From: a virus
IMG/VR virus record: IMGVR_UViG_3300028897_000119
Coordinates: 1 to 54,700 of that record
Reading direction: 5' to 3' (one strand)
DNA length: 54,700 bases
Shown here in pieces: positions 12,662-20,473 of the stretch. The translations under genes were made by a program, and so were the position numbers. Each line of letters opens with the position of its first letter. Position 1 is the first letter of the stretch. Below the pieces are notes generated by a model, which was not told where the DNA came from, did no database searches, and saw nothing but the letters and a program-made list of their open reading frames with translations.

Positions 12662-12847
12662 ATGCTCGAATATGCACTTTGGTTTTGGTTGGTTCTTCCG
12701 GGCGGTCCCATTTCGGCGCCGGTCGAGATTGGGGTGTATCGCACCTTGGAGGCATGTGAGGCTGAGGCAGCCCGCCAAGCTGATGCAGATGCCCGCGAGG
12801 AGGCGCGTTTTGGAGCGGTATGGCGGTGTGTAGAGCGTCCGAAGTGA
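12662..12847 (+). CDS. Small protein between terS and terL (61 aa)
   Basis: ATG 12662 behind GTGGAGGTGAATA. The 61 residues begin with a hydrophobic segment (MLEYALWFWLVLPGGPISAPVEI), then VYRTLEACEAEAARQADADAREEARFGAVWRCVERPK, with two cysteines that could pair. Small proteins of this layout (short apolar start, then a C...C helical part) occur in other phages. The role is unknown; membrane or periplasmic association is possible. Confidence 0.65.
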   Translation: MLEYALWFWLVLPGGPISAPVEIGVYRTLEACEAEAARQADADAREEARFGAVWRCVERPK

Positions 12848-13125
12848 TTGGCTGTGAGGAGTTTATTGAGGGCTTGAAGCGGCAGAAGCCGGCTGATGGA
12901 TTTGGGCTGGTTTTTGTGGATCCGCGTCGTTCGGGTGTGGAGGTGATTCAGGTTGAGAATCCGAGTTTTGCGTGGCCGTTGCCGGTGGAGGACATGGATC
13001 GGTGTCGGCGGTTGTTGGTGGTGAGCCCGCTGATTGCGGACGATTTGGTGTCGGAGTTGAATGCGTCGCCGGTTGAGACGATGGTGAGGTGGTATCGGTT
13101 TGCGATGTGGGAGGAGCGCGGGTGA
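12820..13125 (+). CDS. Unknown protein upstream of terL (101 aa)
   Basis: Start ATG 12820 with GGAG four bases upstream; it overlaps the previous gene by 28 bases. The 101-residue product (GCEEFIEGLKRQKPADGFGLVFVDPRRSGVEVIQVENPSFAWPLPVEDMDRCRRLLVVSP) looks like a small alpha/beta protein. Its base composition changes here to T/G-rich codons and continues so through terL. Function unknown; position suggests a packaging accessory. Confidence 0.65.
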   Translation: MAVCRASEVIGCEEFIEGLKRQKPADGFGLVFVDPRRSGVEVIQVENPSFAWPLPVEDMDRCRRLLVVSPLIADDLVSELNASPVETMVRWYRFAMWEERG

Positions 13126-14765
13126 GCGATGCGGTGATTGACGAGTTATTGGCGTCGTATCGGTCGATGACGCCGGAGGCTCGAGCGGAGTTGGATTCGC
13201 TGATAGATGCGCGCAGCCAGGGCAAGATGTGGGTGCCGTCGCCGGGGCCGCAATTTGAGGCGGTGCATTGCAAGGCTGATGTGTTGTTGTATGGCGGTTC
13301 GGGAGGGTCGGGCAAGACGGATCTGATACTCGGGCTGGCGTTTGAGCATCACAAGCGATCGTTGATTGTGCGCAAGCACTATGTGGATCTGACGGCGATC
13401 ACGGATCGCGCGAAAGAGATCAACGGCACGGACAAGGGTTACAACGGTTCGTTGCCGCCGAGGCTGACCACGGTGAATGGTCGGGTGATTGATTTTGGTG
13501 GTTTGGCGAAGCCGGGGGATGAGGAGCACTGGCAGGGTCAGGCGCACGATTTGCTGGCGATTGACGAGGTGGTTCAGAACCGCGAGGCGCAGGTGCGGTT
13601 TTTGATGGGTTGGGTGCGCTCGGCCGATCCTGAGCAGCGTTGTCGGACGGTATTGGCGTCGAATCCTCCGACCTCGAGCGCGGGCGATTGGATCATTCCG
13701 ATGTTTGCGCCGTGGCTCGACAATCGTTACGACAATCCGGCGGCTCCTGGGGAGCTGCGGTGGTGCGTGACGATGGTGGGTTCGGATGGCAAGAGTTTCG
13801 ATTTGTGGGTGGATGGGCCGGACTCGAAGATCGAGTCGGGTCGTACCGATCCGGTGACAGGGGAGCCGATTTACCTGATTCCGCAGTCGCGCACGTTCAT
13901 TCCGGGCCGGCTGGCTGACAATCCGTTTTTGGCGCGCACGAATTACGCGGCGCAGCTCGATGCGTTGCAGGAGCCGTTGCGATCGGCGATTCGTGACGGC
14001 AATTTCATGGCGGCGCGGCAGGACGAGCCGGATCAGCTCATTTCGACGGCGTGGATTCATGCGGCGCAGAATCGCTGGCGCGAGTGCAATGGTCAGCCGC
14101 CGCGTGGGGTGCCGATGTGCGCGATTGGTGTGGACGCGGCGCGCTCCAAGGATGAGACGGTGCTGGCGCCGAGATATGACGGTTTTTATCCCGATCTGAT
14201 TTGTGTGCCGGGGGTGGAGACGCCGCACGGTCGCGATGTGGCGGCGCTGGTGTTGAAGTACCGCAAGCATGGCGCGTTGCCGGTGATTGACTGCGGTGAG
14301 ATGAACGGTGCGGAGGCGTTTGCGCATCTTGAGGAGAACGGGGTGCGCTGTATCCGGCATGTGGGCATGGACAAGTCATCGGCGCGCACCAAGGAGAAGA
14401 TGCTCAAGTTTTTCAACAAGCGCGCCGAGGTGTACTGGAAATTCATGGAGGCGCTCGATCCTGAGCAGGATGGTGGTTCGCCGATCATGTTGCCGGACGA
14501 TCAGAAGCTCGTTGCGGATCTCACGGCGTTGTCGTGGGAGCTGACGCCGAACGGTATCAAGGTGACGTCGAAGCGTGACGTTGTGGAGATGCTCGGTCGT
14601 TCGCCGGATCGTGGCGATGCGGTGGTGCAGTCGTGGAGTGCGGGTGACAAGGCGATTACGCACCTCGGCGAATGGCGCAGCGATCAACGCGGGGGTATCA
14701 TCGGCAAAAATCGGCGGCCGGCCGTGAACATGGGGCCACGGAGGGCTCGCGTAAGGAGGCACTGA
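13122..14765 (+). CDS. terL: Terminase large subunit
   Basis: A 547-residue packaging motor. Start GTG 13122 follows GGGAGGAGCGCGG and overlaps the previous stop. The ATPase half shows a Walker A-like GGSGGSGKT at 58-66 and Walker B LLAIDE at about 144-149, then a coupling segment ASNPPT. The nuclease half has GVDAARSKDET (first acidic residue), VIDCGEMNG and RGDAVVQSW (last acidic residue), fitting an RNase H-like endonuclease. It cuts and translocates DNA into the prohead with TerS. Codon use is unlike its neighbours (many GTG, TTG and CGG/GCG codons with fewer C-ending ones), suggesting replacement by recombination. Confidence 0.96.
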   Translation: MSDAVIDELLASYRSMTPEARAELDSLIDARSQGKMWVPSPGPQFEAVHCKADVLLYGGSGGSGKTDLILGLAFEHHKRSLIVRKHYVDLTAITDRAKEINGTDKGYNGSLPPRLTTVNGRVIDFGGLAKPGDEEHWQGQAHDLLAIDEVVQNREAQVRFLMGWVRSADPEQRCRTVLASNPPTSSAGDWIIPMFAPWLDNRYDNPAAPGELRWCVTMVGSDGKSFDLWVDGPDSKIESGRTDPVTGEPIYLIPQSRTFIPGRLADNPFLARTNYAAQLDALQEPLRSAIRDGNFMAARQDEPDQLISTAWIHAAQNRWRECNGQPPRGVPMCAIGVDAARSKDETVLAPRYDGFYPDLICVPGVETPHGRDVAALVLKYRKHGALPVIDCGEMNGAEAFAHLEENGVRCIRHVGMDKSSARTKEKMLKFFNKRAEVYWKFMEALDPEQDGGSPIMLPDDQKLVADLTALSWELTPNGIKVTSKRDVVEMLGRSPDRGDAVVQSWSAGDKAITHLGEWRSDQRGGIIGKNRRPAVNMGPRRARVRRH

Positions 14766-15010
14766 TGTCAGGACTAAAAAACACCGGCAAGCGGTTGGTC
14801 AATTTCTCGCTCGGCAAGGGCTACAAGACCAACAAGGAGCGGCGCATGGAGAAGGAAGCCAAGCAGCAGGCCGCACTCGACAAGATCTACCAGTCAGCGG
14901 AGATGCCGGATGACGAGTACATTCGCCGCAACGAGCGGCGCAAGGCCGCCAAGCGTCGCGGCTCTCGCACCTCCAACATTCTTACCGAAGCCGATGAGAC
15001 ACTCGGATGA
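14765..15010 (+). CDS. Small basic protein between terL and portal (81 aa)
   Basis: ATG 14765 overlaps the terL stop (TGATG) behind GGAGGCACTG. The 81 residues are charged and helical (NKERRMEKEAKQQAALDKIYQSAEMPDDEYIRRNERRKAAKRRGSR) and end SNILTEADETLG. The ending RRGRxSTILT...LG is a recurring tail of small phage head-region proteins in my recollection. Likely a minor virion or head-assembly protein; unproven. Confidence 0.7.
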   Translation: MSGLKNTGKRLVNFSLGKGYKTNKERRMEKEAKQQAALDKIYQSAEMPDDEYIRRNERRKAAKRRGSRTSNILTEADETLG

Positions 15011-16638
15011 TGCGACCCAAGGATCTCATTGCTCGTGGCGAGCAGCTTTTCAAGGAGCGAAAGGCCATCACGACGCTGTGGCAGGAGATCGCGGAGAATT
15101 TCTACCCGCAGCGCGCGGATTTCACGATTCGGCGTTACGTGGGCGAGGAGTTCGCCGAGCATCTCTACTCATCGTATCCAATCCTGGTTCACCGGGATTT
15201 GAGCAATTCCTTCGCCGCCATGTTGCGGCCGCGCAAGAAAGAGTGGTTTCAGATCATCGTCGATGATTACGACGAGCTGCCGATCCCCGGCAAGATCTGG
15301 CTCGACGAGGCTGGCAAGCGAATGCGTCGCGCGATGTACGATCGCAAGTCGCAATTCGTGCGCGCGACGGCCGAGGGTGACGCGGATTTCGCGGCGTTCG
15401 GGCAGTGTTGCATCACGCGCGATGTGAACTGGCACACCGAGTCGCCGCATCTTCTTTATCGGTGCTGGCATCTCAGGGACGTAGCCTGGGCCGAGCGCGC
15501 TGACCAGCAGGTCGGCGAGGTTTACATCAAGTGGCAGCCGCGCATCAAGGAGCTGAAAGCGATGTTCGGTGCTGGCGCGATGCACCCTAACATCGACAAG
15601 GTCAAGAAGGACCAGAATCTCAGCAAGGTCGATTGCATGAGGCTCGCGGTGACGAGTGACGTCTACGCGGGGCAGATGGATCAGGGTGCCGGTTATCCGT
15701 GGATGATCGTGTACCTCGATGTGCAGAACAGCCACATCATCAATGAGCATCCGGCGTGGAGCTCGGGTGTGACGTTGCCGCGCTGGCAGACGGTATCGGG
15801 CTCGCAGTATGCGTATTCGCCGGCGGCCGTGGCCGGTTTGCCGGACGCGCGTTTGCTGCAGGCGATGAGCCTGACGCTGCTCGAGGCTGGCGAGATGAGT
15901 GTGCGCCCGCCGATGATTGCGACGCAGGATGCGATTCGCGGTGACATTCAGCTCTACTCGGGCGGCATCACATGGGCTGATGTCGAGTACGACGAGCGCA
16001 AGGGTGACGTATTGCGGCCGATCACGCAGGACCGGCGCGGACTGCCGCAGGGCTACAACGAGCGCGACAATCAGATGGCGATGCTCGCTGAGGCGTTTTA
16101 CATCAACAAGCTAACGCTGCCGCCGCCGGAGGGCGACATGACAGCGTTCGAGGTCGGTCAGCGCGTGGAGGAGTATGTCAGGGCAGCCTTACCACTATTC
16201 GAGCCGATGGAACACGAGTACAACGGCCAACTTTGCGAAGATACCTTCGACACCCTCCTACGCGCTGGCGTTTTTGGATCCGTGCAGGACATGCCGCGCG
16301 AGCTCCAAGGACGCGAAATTCACTTCCGGTTCGAGTCGCCATTGCACGAGGCGATCGAGCGCAAGGACGCATCGACGTTCATGGAGTCAGCGGAGCTGAT
16401 TCGGGTGGCGCTCGAGATGGATCCGACTGCGCTGGCGCATTACGACAGCGGTTCGGCCCTGCGCGCGGCGCTCGAGGGCATCGGTGTGAAGCACAAGCAC
16501 ATCCGTACCGAGCGCGCGGCCCAGGAGATCATTCGCTCGAATGCCGAGCAGGCTCGTGCCGAGGAGGAGGCCGAGCTGGCCAAGACGCAGGCCACGGCGG
16601 CGAATCAGTTTGCGGCTGCGCAGGAGAAAGTAGCGTAG
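15007..16638 (+). CDS. Portal / head-tail connector protein, T7 gp8-like
   Basis: A 543-residue portal of the podovirus head-tail connector family. Typical parts are seen: N-terminal LIARGEQLFKERKAITTLWQEIAENFYPQRADF, then LVHRDLSNSFAAMLRPRKKEWFQI (the SxxxxxL..R.WF region), FGQCCITRDVNW, and a C-terminal Glu/Ala-rich helix (AEQARAEEEAELAKTQATAANQFAAAQEKVA) forming the barrel. It makes the 12-fold ring at the capsid vertex through which DNA passes. ATG 15007 overlaps the preceding TGA. Length matches T7-like portals. Confidence 0.95.
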   Translation: MMRPKDLIARGEQLFKERKAITTLWQEIAENFYPQRADFTIRRYVGEEFAEHLYSSYPILVHRDLSNSFAAMLRPRKKEWFQIIVDDYDELPIPGKIWLDEAGKRMRRAMYDRKSQFVRATAEGDADFAAFGQCCITRDVNWHTESPHLLYRCWHLRDVAWAERADQQVGEVYIKWQPRIKELKAMFGAGAMHPNIDKVKKDQNLSKVDCMRLAVTSDVYAGQMDQGAGYPWMIVYLDVQNSHIINEHPAWSSGVTLPRWQTVSGSQYAYSPAAVAGLPDARLLQAMSLTLLEAGEMSVRPPMIATQDAIRGDIQLYSGGITWADVEYDERKGDVLRPITQDRRGLPQGYNERDNQMAMLAEAFYINKLTLPPPEGDMTAFEVGQRVEEYVRAALPLFEPMEHEYNGQLCEDTFDTLLRAGVFGSVQDMPRELQGREIHFRFESPLHEAIERKDASTFMESAELIRVALEMDPTALAHYDSGSALRAALEGIGVKHKHIRTERAAQEIIRSNAEQARAEEEAELAKTQATAANQFAAAQEKVA

Positions 16639-16639
16639 C

Positions 16640-16960
16640 GTGGCGATTCAGGAGAAGATCGAGGACTGCCGGCCGCACAAGGATCCACTTGAGCGGCCGG
16701 ATTACACGGAAGCCGAGATACAGGCGCTACGTGCTTGCTGGCGTGGCGAGGCCACGGAAAGGCAGCAGCGCATGTGTCTCGATTACCTGATTCGGGCATC
16801 GGGCACTCACGATGTGAGTTACCGGCCCGGAGATTCACACGCGACGGCGTTTGCCGAGGGCAAGCGATTCGTCGGCACGACGCTGGTATGGATGCTGAAA
16901 GCGGCCCCGACACGGACGGACCCCGACAAAATAAGTACAAGGAATCCTGACAATGAGTGA
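16640..16960 (+). CDS. Bbp19-like phage protein (106 aa)
   Basis: GTG 16640 directly follows the portal stop, with AGGAGA upstream. Residues about 35-85 (RACWRGEATERQQRMCLDYLIRASGTHDVSYRPGDSHATAFAEGKRFVGTTLVWML) resemble the Bbp19 family of BPP-1-like podoviruses: a short helical protein with a conserved EGxRxV..TL segment, usually placed between portal and scaffold. The role is unknown, probably head assembly. Confidence 0.65.
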   Translation: MAIQEKIEDCRPHKDPLERPDYTEAEIQALRACWRGEATERQQRMCLDYLIRASGTHDVSYRPGDSHATAFAEGKRFVGTTLVWMLKAAPTRTDPDKISTRNPDNE

Positions 16961-17894
16961 CCCCGCAGAGAACCTCGACAACCCGATCAACGACGACTGG
17001 AAATCCGATTTTGCTGGCGACGACGCCGAGAAGCTCGAGCTGGTCAAGGACTTCGATTCACCGGCGGCGCTGCTCGACGAGTTCTCGAAGATGCGCTCGC
17101 ACGACTGGCGTTCGGACTTTGCTGGCGACGACGAGAAATTTATGGAGCAGTTGCAGCGGTTCAAGTCTCCGGGCGATTTCGCGAACAGCTACCGCGAGGC
17201 GCAGCAGAAGATCCGCTCGGGCGAATTGAACCAGCCGCCGGAGACTGGCCTGCCGAAGCCGCCGGAGGGCATCGAGGAGGAGAAGCTGGCCGACTGGCGC
17301 AAGGAGCATGGCCTGCCGACCGAGGCCAAGGGCTATCTCGAGAACCTGCCCGATGGGCTGGTGATCGGTGACGACGATCGCGAGATCTTCGAGGACTTCG
17401 CCGGCGAGCTCCTGGCCAACAACATGCCGCCGGAGGCCGCGCATGTGGCGCTCGGCTGGTACAACAAGTTCATGGAGCAGTCGCAGGACGATCTTGTCGA
17501 GATCGACCGCGAGCACAATCAGGCGTTGCAGCAGGAGCTCCGCGAGGAGTGGGGCAAGGACTACAAGGCGAACATCAATCTTGCCACGGCACTCGTGAAA
17601 AAGACGTTCGGCGAGGAGGCGGCCGAGCGGTTCCTGAATGCGCGCGACCCCGATGGCGTGAGCATTTTCAACGTCAAGGAGATCATGGAGGGGTGGGTGC
17701 AGCTCGCCCGTACCGTGGATCCGCTGAGCGCGATCGTGCCGAGCGGCGGCGATGCGCAAAAGGCGCTGAATGACGAGATCGCGGATCTCGAGAAGTACAT
17801 GCGCGACAAGCGCAGCGAGTACAACAAGGACACCGAGGCGCAGGAGCGCCTGCGTTACCTGTACGATCTGAGGCTAAAAGCCGAGTCAAAATAG
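16953..17894 (+). CDS. Scaffold / capsid assembly protein
   Basis: A 313-residue very acidic helical protein directly before the capsid genes, start ATG 16953 with AAGGA upstream. The position, charge and helical, coiled-coil C-terminus (NDEIADLEKYMRDKRSEYNKDTEAQERLRYLYDLRLKAESK) fit T7 gp9-like scaffolds, which line the inside of the prohead and leave before packaging. The N-terminus holds an internal duplication: residues 15-46 and 51-83 both run DWxSDFAGDD, then a helix, then a DSP/KSP turn. Confidence 0.85.
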   Translation: MSDPAENLDNPINDDWKSDFAGDDAEKLELVKDFDSPAALLDEFSKMRSHDWRSDFAGDDEKFMEQLQRFKSPGDFANSYREAQQKIRSGELNQPPETGLPKPPEGIEEEKLADWRKEHGLPTEAKGYLENLPDGLVIGDDDREIFEDFAGELLANNMPPEAAHVALGWYNKFMEQSQDDLVEIDREHNQALQQELREEWGKDYKANINLATALVKKTFGEEAAERFLNARDPDGVSIFNVKEIMEGWVQLARTVDPLSAIVPSGGDAQKALNDEIADLEKYMRDKRSEYNKDTEAQERLRYLYDLRLKAESK

Positions 17895-17904
17895 GAGGTT
17901 AGGG

Positions 17905-18123
17905 ATGAGCTCGTTGCTGAAAAAGGCCGTGAACAAGGCGCGTTACGGCACCATTCAGGGATCCATGCGCTACACCGGGATTCGCCCGCCATCGGGCACC
18001 CAGGGCAGCAATGTGACGGCTCGAGACCGCGCCGATGACGAGGGTGGCCAGCCGCCGCGTCGTCCCGGCAGGCCCCGGCGCGTCCGGCGCATGGGAGGCG
18101 GCGTCACGCCGTTGTCACCGTGA
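17905..18123 (+). CDS. Small basic head-region protein (72 aa)
   Basis: ATG 17905 behind TAGGAGGTTAGGG. The 72 residues are rich in Gly, Arg and Pro (KKAVNKARYGTIQGSMRYTG; PPRRPGRPRRVRRMGGG) and look largely unstructured. It overlaps the next gene by GTGA. It could be a minor capsid component; no family recognised. Confidence 0.6.
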   Translation: MSSLLKKAVNKARYGTIQGSMRYTGIRPPSGTQGSNVTARDRADDEGGQPPRRPGRPRRVRRMGGGVTPLSP

Positions 18124-18317
18124 GCGGGCTTCTCGGAGCCAAGGCGCCTCCGGGTCCGGTATCGCGGCAGATTCAGCTCCACCGCAAGCTGATGGGCCGT
18201 GGTGAGGACAAGGGCGAGGCGGCCGGATTCAAGACCACTCAAGGCCAGCGGGCTCGCCGGCGTGGCAAGAAGAAAGTGGACATCAAGGACGTCAACGTAC
18301 CGGATCGCTACCTATGA
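18120..18317 (+). CDS. Small basic head-region protein (65 aa)
   Basis: GTG 18120 overlaps the previous stop. Residues are basic with a central RARRRGKKK block and an end VDIKDVNVPDRYL. It overlaps the next gene (18314) by ATGA. Likely part of the same capsid micro-operon; function unknown. Confidence 0.6.
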   Translation: MSGLLGAKAPPGPVSRQIQLHRKLMGRGEDKGEAAGFKTTQGQRARRRGKKKVDIKDVNVPDRYL

Positions 18318-18478
18318 GCGAAACGGCAGGGATGGTGACATACGTGCCTTTCAGGAAAACAGGACGCAACGCCTACCGCTCACCGAGTGGTCGCAAGTTC
18401 ACAAAGCGACAGGTCGCGATGTACTACGCTACCGGCGGCTTCCGCAAGGGAGTTGACCGGAAAAAGAAACGAGCGTAA
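18314..18478 (+). CDS. Small basic protein before the capsid gene (54 aa)
   Basis: ATG 18314 overlaps the upstream stop (ATGA); the frame runs 54 codons to TAA 18476-18478. The sequence YRSPSGRKFTKRQVAMYYATGGFRKG is of a type I recall in phage head clusters, a short basic protein ahead of the capsid gene. Its end overlaps a good promoter-like sequence for the capsid gene. Function unknown. Confidence 0.7.
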   Translation: MSETAGMVTYVPFRKTGRNAYRSPSGRKFTKRQVAMYYATGGFRKGVDRKKKRA

Positions 18479-18481
18479 ATT
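18453..18481 (+). promoter_or_regulatory. Candidate sigma70 promoter for the major capsid gene
   Basis: TTGACC (18453-18458) and TAAATT (18476-18481) are separated by exactly 17 bases, a good -35/-10 layout. A 162-bp leader then runs to the capsid ATG. An internal promoter here would boost capsid synthesis. The -10 match is only 4 of 6. Confidence 0.4.
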
Positions 18482-18642
18482 CCGAGCTGAACCACATCGC
18501 CGGCCAACCCGCACTCGCGGCCCCGGCATTCCGGCCCCTGCCGGCAGAGCAAGGCCCTCGTCCTGAGCCAACCCTTGTGAAGCCACACGCAGGCTAACCC
18601 GACCAGTGGAAAAGGACTTTTCATTGTTTGGAGGATGCCTCA

Positions 18643-19494
18643 ATGGCTGAAACTGCTTTTCAGATTCAATACCGGCAAGAGTTCATTGCGGGTTTCGAGC
18701 AGCTACAGTCGCTCCTGCGTTCCTCGACGACCACCGAATCGGTCATCAAGGGCAATCAGGCGACTTTCCTCGTAGCTGATTCCGGCAACGCTACGGCCAA
18801 GACGCGCGGCGTCAACGGCCTGATCCCGGCTCGCGGCGATAACCTGTCGCAGCCCGTTGCAACGCTGGTCGAGTGGCACGATCTCGTGCGCAAGACCGAT
18901 TTCAACATCTTTGCCTCGCAGGGCAACCAGCGCGCCATCATGCAAAAGACGACGATGGGTGTCATCAATCGCAAGATTGACCAAGACATCATCGCCGAAC
19001 TGGCAACGGGTACGCAGAACCTCGGTGTTGCGGCCACGGCCGACACGCTCCGCACCCTGCGCGCAAAGACGATCCTGGGCAACAACGAGGTGCCGTGGGA
19101 TGGCTGGATCACCGCTCTGGTGACGCCCGGTTACGAGGCGTACATGATGGGCGAGAACGATTTTGCCAGCCGCGACTACACCATGAACGGCCCGTTCGAT
19201 GCCGCCGATCCGGCATGGAAGGACCAGCCGGTCACGTACCGCTGGCTCGGCATGAACTGGATCGTTCACCCGCGTCTCCCCGGTCAGGGCACGGCGGCTG
19301 AAACGTGCTTCTTCTTCCACAAGTCGGCGATCGGCCATGCCTACAACGCCGACGACATGGAAATGCGGGTAGGTTACGACGAGGAGCAGGACTACTCCTG
19401 GGCCCGTTGCTCGATCTACATGGGCTCACAGGTCTTGCAGAACAGCGGCATCGTGCTCAGCGCGCATGACTCGTCTGCACTGGCCGCAGCGTAA
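18643..19494 (+). CDS. Major capsid protein (Phage_capsid_2-like)
   Basis: A 283-residue protein from ATG 18643, with TTTGGAGGATGCCTCA upstream. Position after the scaffold and before decoration proteins, and segments such as AFQIQYRQEFIAGFEQLQSLLRSS, FLVADSGNATAKTRGVNGLIPARGDN, IMQKTTMGVINRKIDQDIIAELATG and a C-terminal ARCSIYMGSQVLQ, fit the HK97-fold capsid proteins of BPP-1/Bcep22-like podoviruses. Hundreds of copies form the icosahedral shell. A 164-bp leader with a promoter-like site precedes it. Confidence 0.9.
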   Translation: MAETAFQIQYRQEFIAGFEQLQSLLRSSTTTESVIKGNQATFLVADSGNATAKTRGVNGLIPARGDNLSQPVATLVEWHDLVRKTDFNIFASQGNQRAIMQKTTMGVINRKIDQDIIAELATGTQNLGVAATADTLRTLRAKTILGNNEVPWDGWITALVTPGYEAYMMGENDFASRDYTMNGPFDAADPAWKDQPVTYRWLGMNWIVHPRLPGQGTAAETCFFFHKSAIGHAYNADDMEMRVGYDEEQDYSWARCSIYMGSQVLQNSGIVLSAHDSSALAAA

Positions 19495-19508
19495 GGAGGT
19501 AACGAGTA

Positions 19509-19805
19509 ATGGCTTACAAGTCTGCATCTCTGAACCAAATCACTCCTCGCGTCGGCACGGCAGAAGGTGCTCCGGGCGATCCGTCCGGTCTCGGCTCGGC
19601 GATCCACACGTATCGCTCCGACGATCCGGTTGCGACGGTAATCGCAGCCGCCTATGTCGATGACGGCTACGACAAGGGTGTTCGTGTCGGTGACACGGTT
19701 ATCGTCATTGACGACAACCTCGGCACCATTGATCTCTGCCTCGTCACGGTGGTCGATATTTCGACCAATCCCGCCGGCGATGTCACGATGATTAACGGCA
19801 CGTAA
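19509..19805 (+). CDS. Probable head decoration / cement protein (98 aa)
   Basis: ATG 19509 behind AAGGAGGTAACGAGTA. The 98-residue protein is beta-rich: IHTYRSDDPVATVIAAAYVDDGYDKGVRVGDTVIVIDDNLGTIDLCLVTVVDIS. Small proteins with a YxSxDxxATVxAAxY...V.VGD pattern sit just after the capsid gene in many podophages and are thought to stabilise the head. It shares capsid transcription and is followed by a terminator-like hairpin. Confidence 0.7.
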   Translation: MAYKSASLNQITPRVGTAEGAPGDPSGLGSAIHTYRSDDPVATVIAAAYVDDGYDKGVRVGDTVIVIDDNLGTIDLCLVTVVDISTNPAGDVTMINGT

Positions 19806-19837
19806 TTGCCGTAGAGGGTAAAACTGCGCGACAATCG

Positions 19838-19875
19838 AAGGGCGGCTCCGGCTTGGGGTCGCCCTTTCGTTTATT
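19838..19875 (+). terminator. Terminator-like hairpin after the capsid/decoration genes
   Basis: AAGGGCGGC (19838-19846) pairs with GTCGCCCTT (19858-19866) with one G-U pair; the tail TCGTTTATT is T-rich. It would reduce read-through from the highly expressed capsid genes into the tail genes. Confidence 0.65.
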
Positions 19876-19886
19876 CGGAGAAACCA

Positions 19887-20417
19887 ATGCCCAAAGAAGC
19901 TACCGCTAAAAAGACGCCCGCCAAAGAGGCCAAGGAGCCGGAGGTCACGCAGGAGCCCGCAAAGGAAGCGGCACCGGAGGCGCCCGCGAAATCAGCACCA
20001 GTAACGCAGTCGCGATTCGGCCTGCAGGCCGAGTTCAATACGCCGTGGCGCGTGAACGTCGAGCTCGGCACGACGCCGGAGGAGACCCTCGACGAGAAAT
20101 ACTGGCAGCACATCTCGCAGCACTTTCGCCCAGGAGACACGATCGTTGTCATGCCGGATGACATGAGCTGGAAGCAAGTGCTGCATGTCGTCGCGTCAGG
20201 TCGGAACTACACGATCGTCGAGCAGGAGGAGTTCTACCAGTACAAGTCAGCGATGGTGGCATCCGTGGATGCACCGAGCGAGTACGACATCGAGTTTGCC
20301 GGCTCGCATTACAAGTGGCGTGTGCGCCTCGGCGACCGCGTACTCAAAGACGGCTTTGAGACGCGGCCACTGGCTGCACGATGGGCCGCGAACCACCAAG
20401 CGGCTACCGAGCGGTGA
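19887..20417 (+). CDS. Unknown virion-associated protein with Lys/Glu/Ala-rich tail (176 aa)
   Basis: ATG 19887 behind TTCGGAGAAACCA. The first ~45 residues are low complexity (repeats of K/E/A/P), then a folded part: EFNTPWRVNVELGTTPEETLDEKYWQHISQHFRPGDTIVVMPDDMSWKQVLHVVASGRNYTIVEQEEFYQY. The position between decoration and tail tubular A suggests a head or neck component; no family recognised. Confidence 0.65.
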   Translation: MPKEATAKKTPAKEAKEPEVTQEPAKEAAPEAPAKSAPVTQSRFGLQAEFNTPWRVNVELGTTPEETLDEKYWQHISQHFRPGDTIVVMPDDMSWKQVLHVVASGRNYTIVEQEEFYQYKSAMVASVDAPSEYDIEFAGSHYKWRVRLGDRVLKDGFETRPLAARWAANHQAATER

Positions 20418-20473
20418 GCCGATCTAGGATTGAACAGTAGCGCAGGGATGCGCTGGCCCTTTGGAGGACTGAT

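Noticed and set aside
13146-14360. A 404-codon open frame on the minus strand opposite terL
   Set aside because: It is full of Arg/His/Leu in low-complexity order, has no ribosome site or operon context, and mirrors a strongly supported terminase gene. It is an artefact of the codon bias in that region.
18608-18621. GAAAAG/CTTTTC stem before the capsid gene as a terminator
   Set aside because: The stem is AT-rich and short with a two-base loop, too weak for termination, and it directly precedes the ribosome site.
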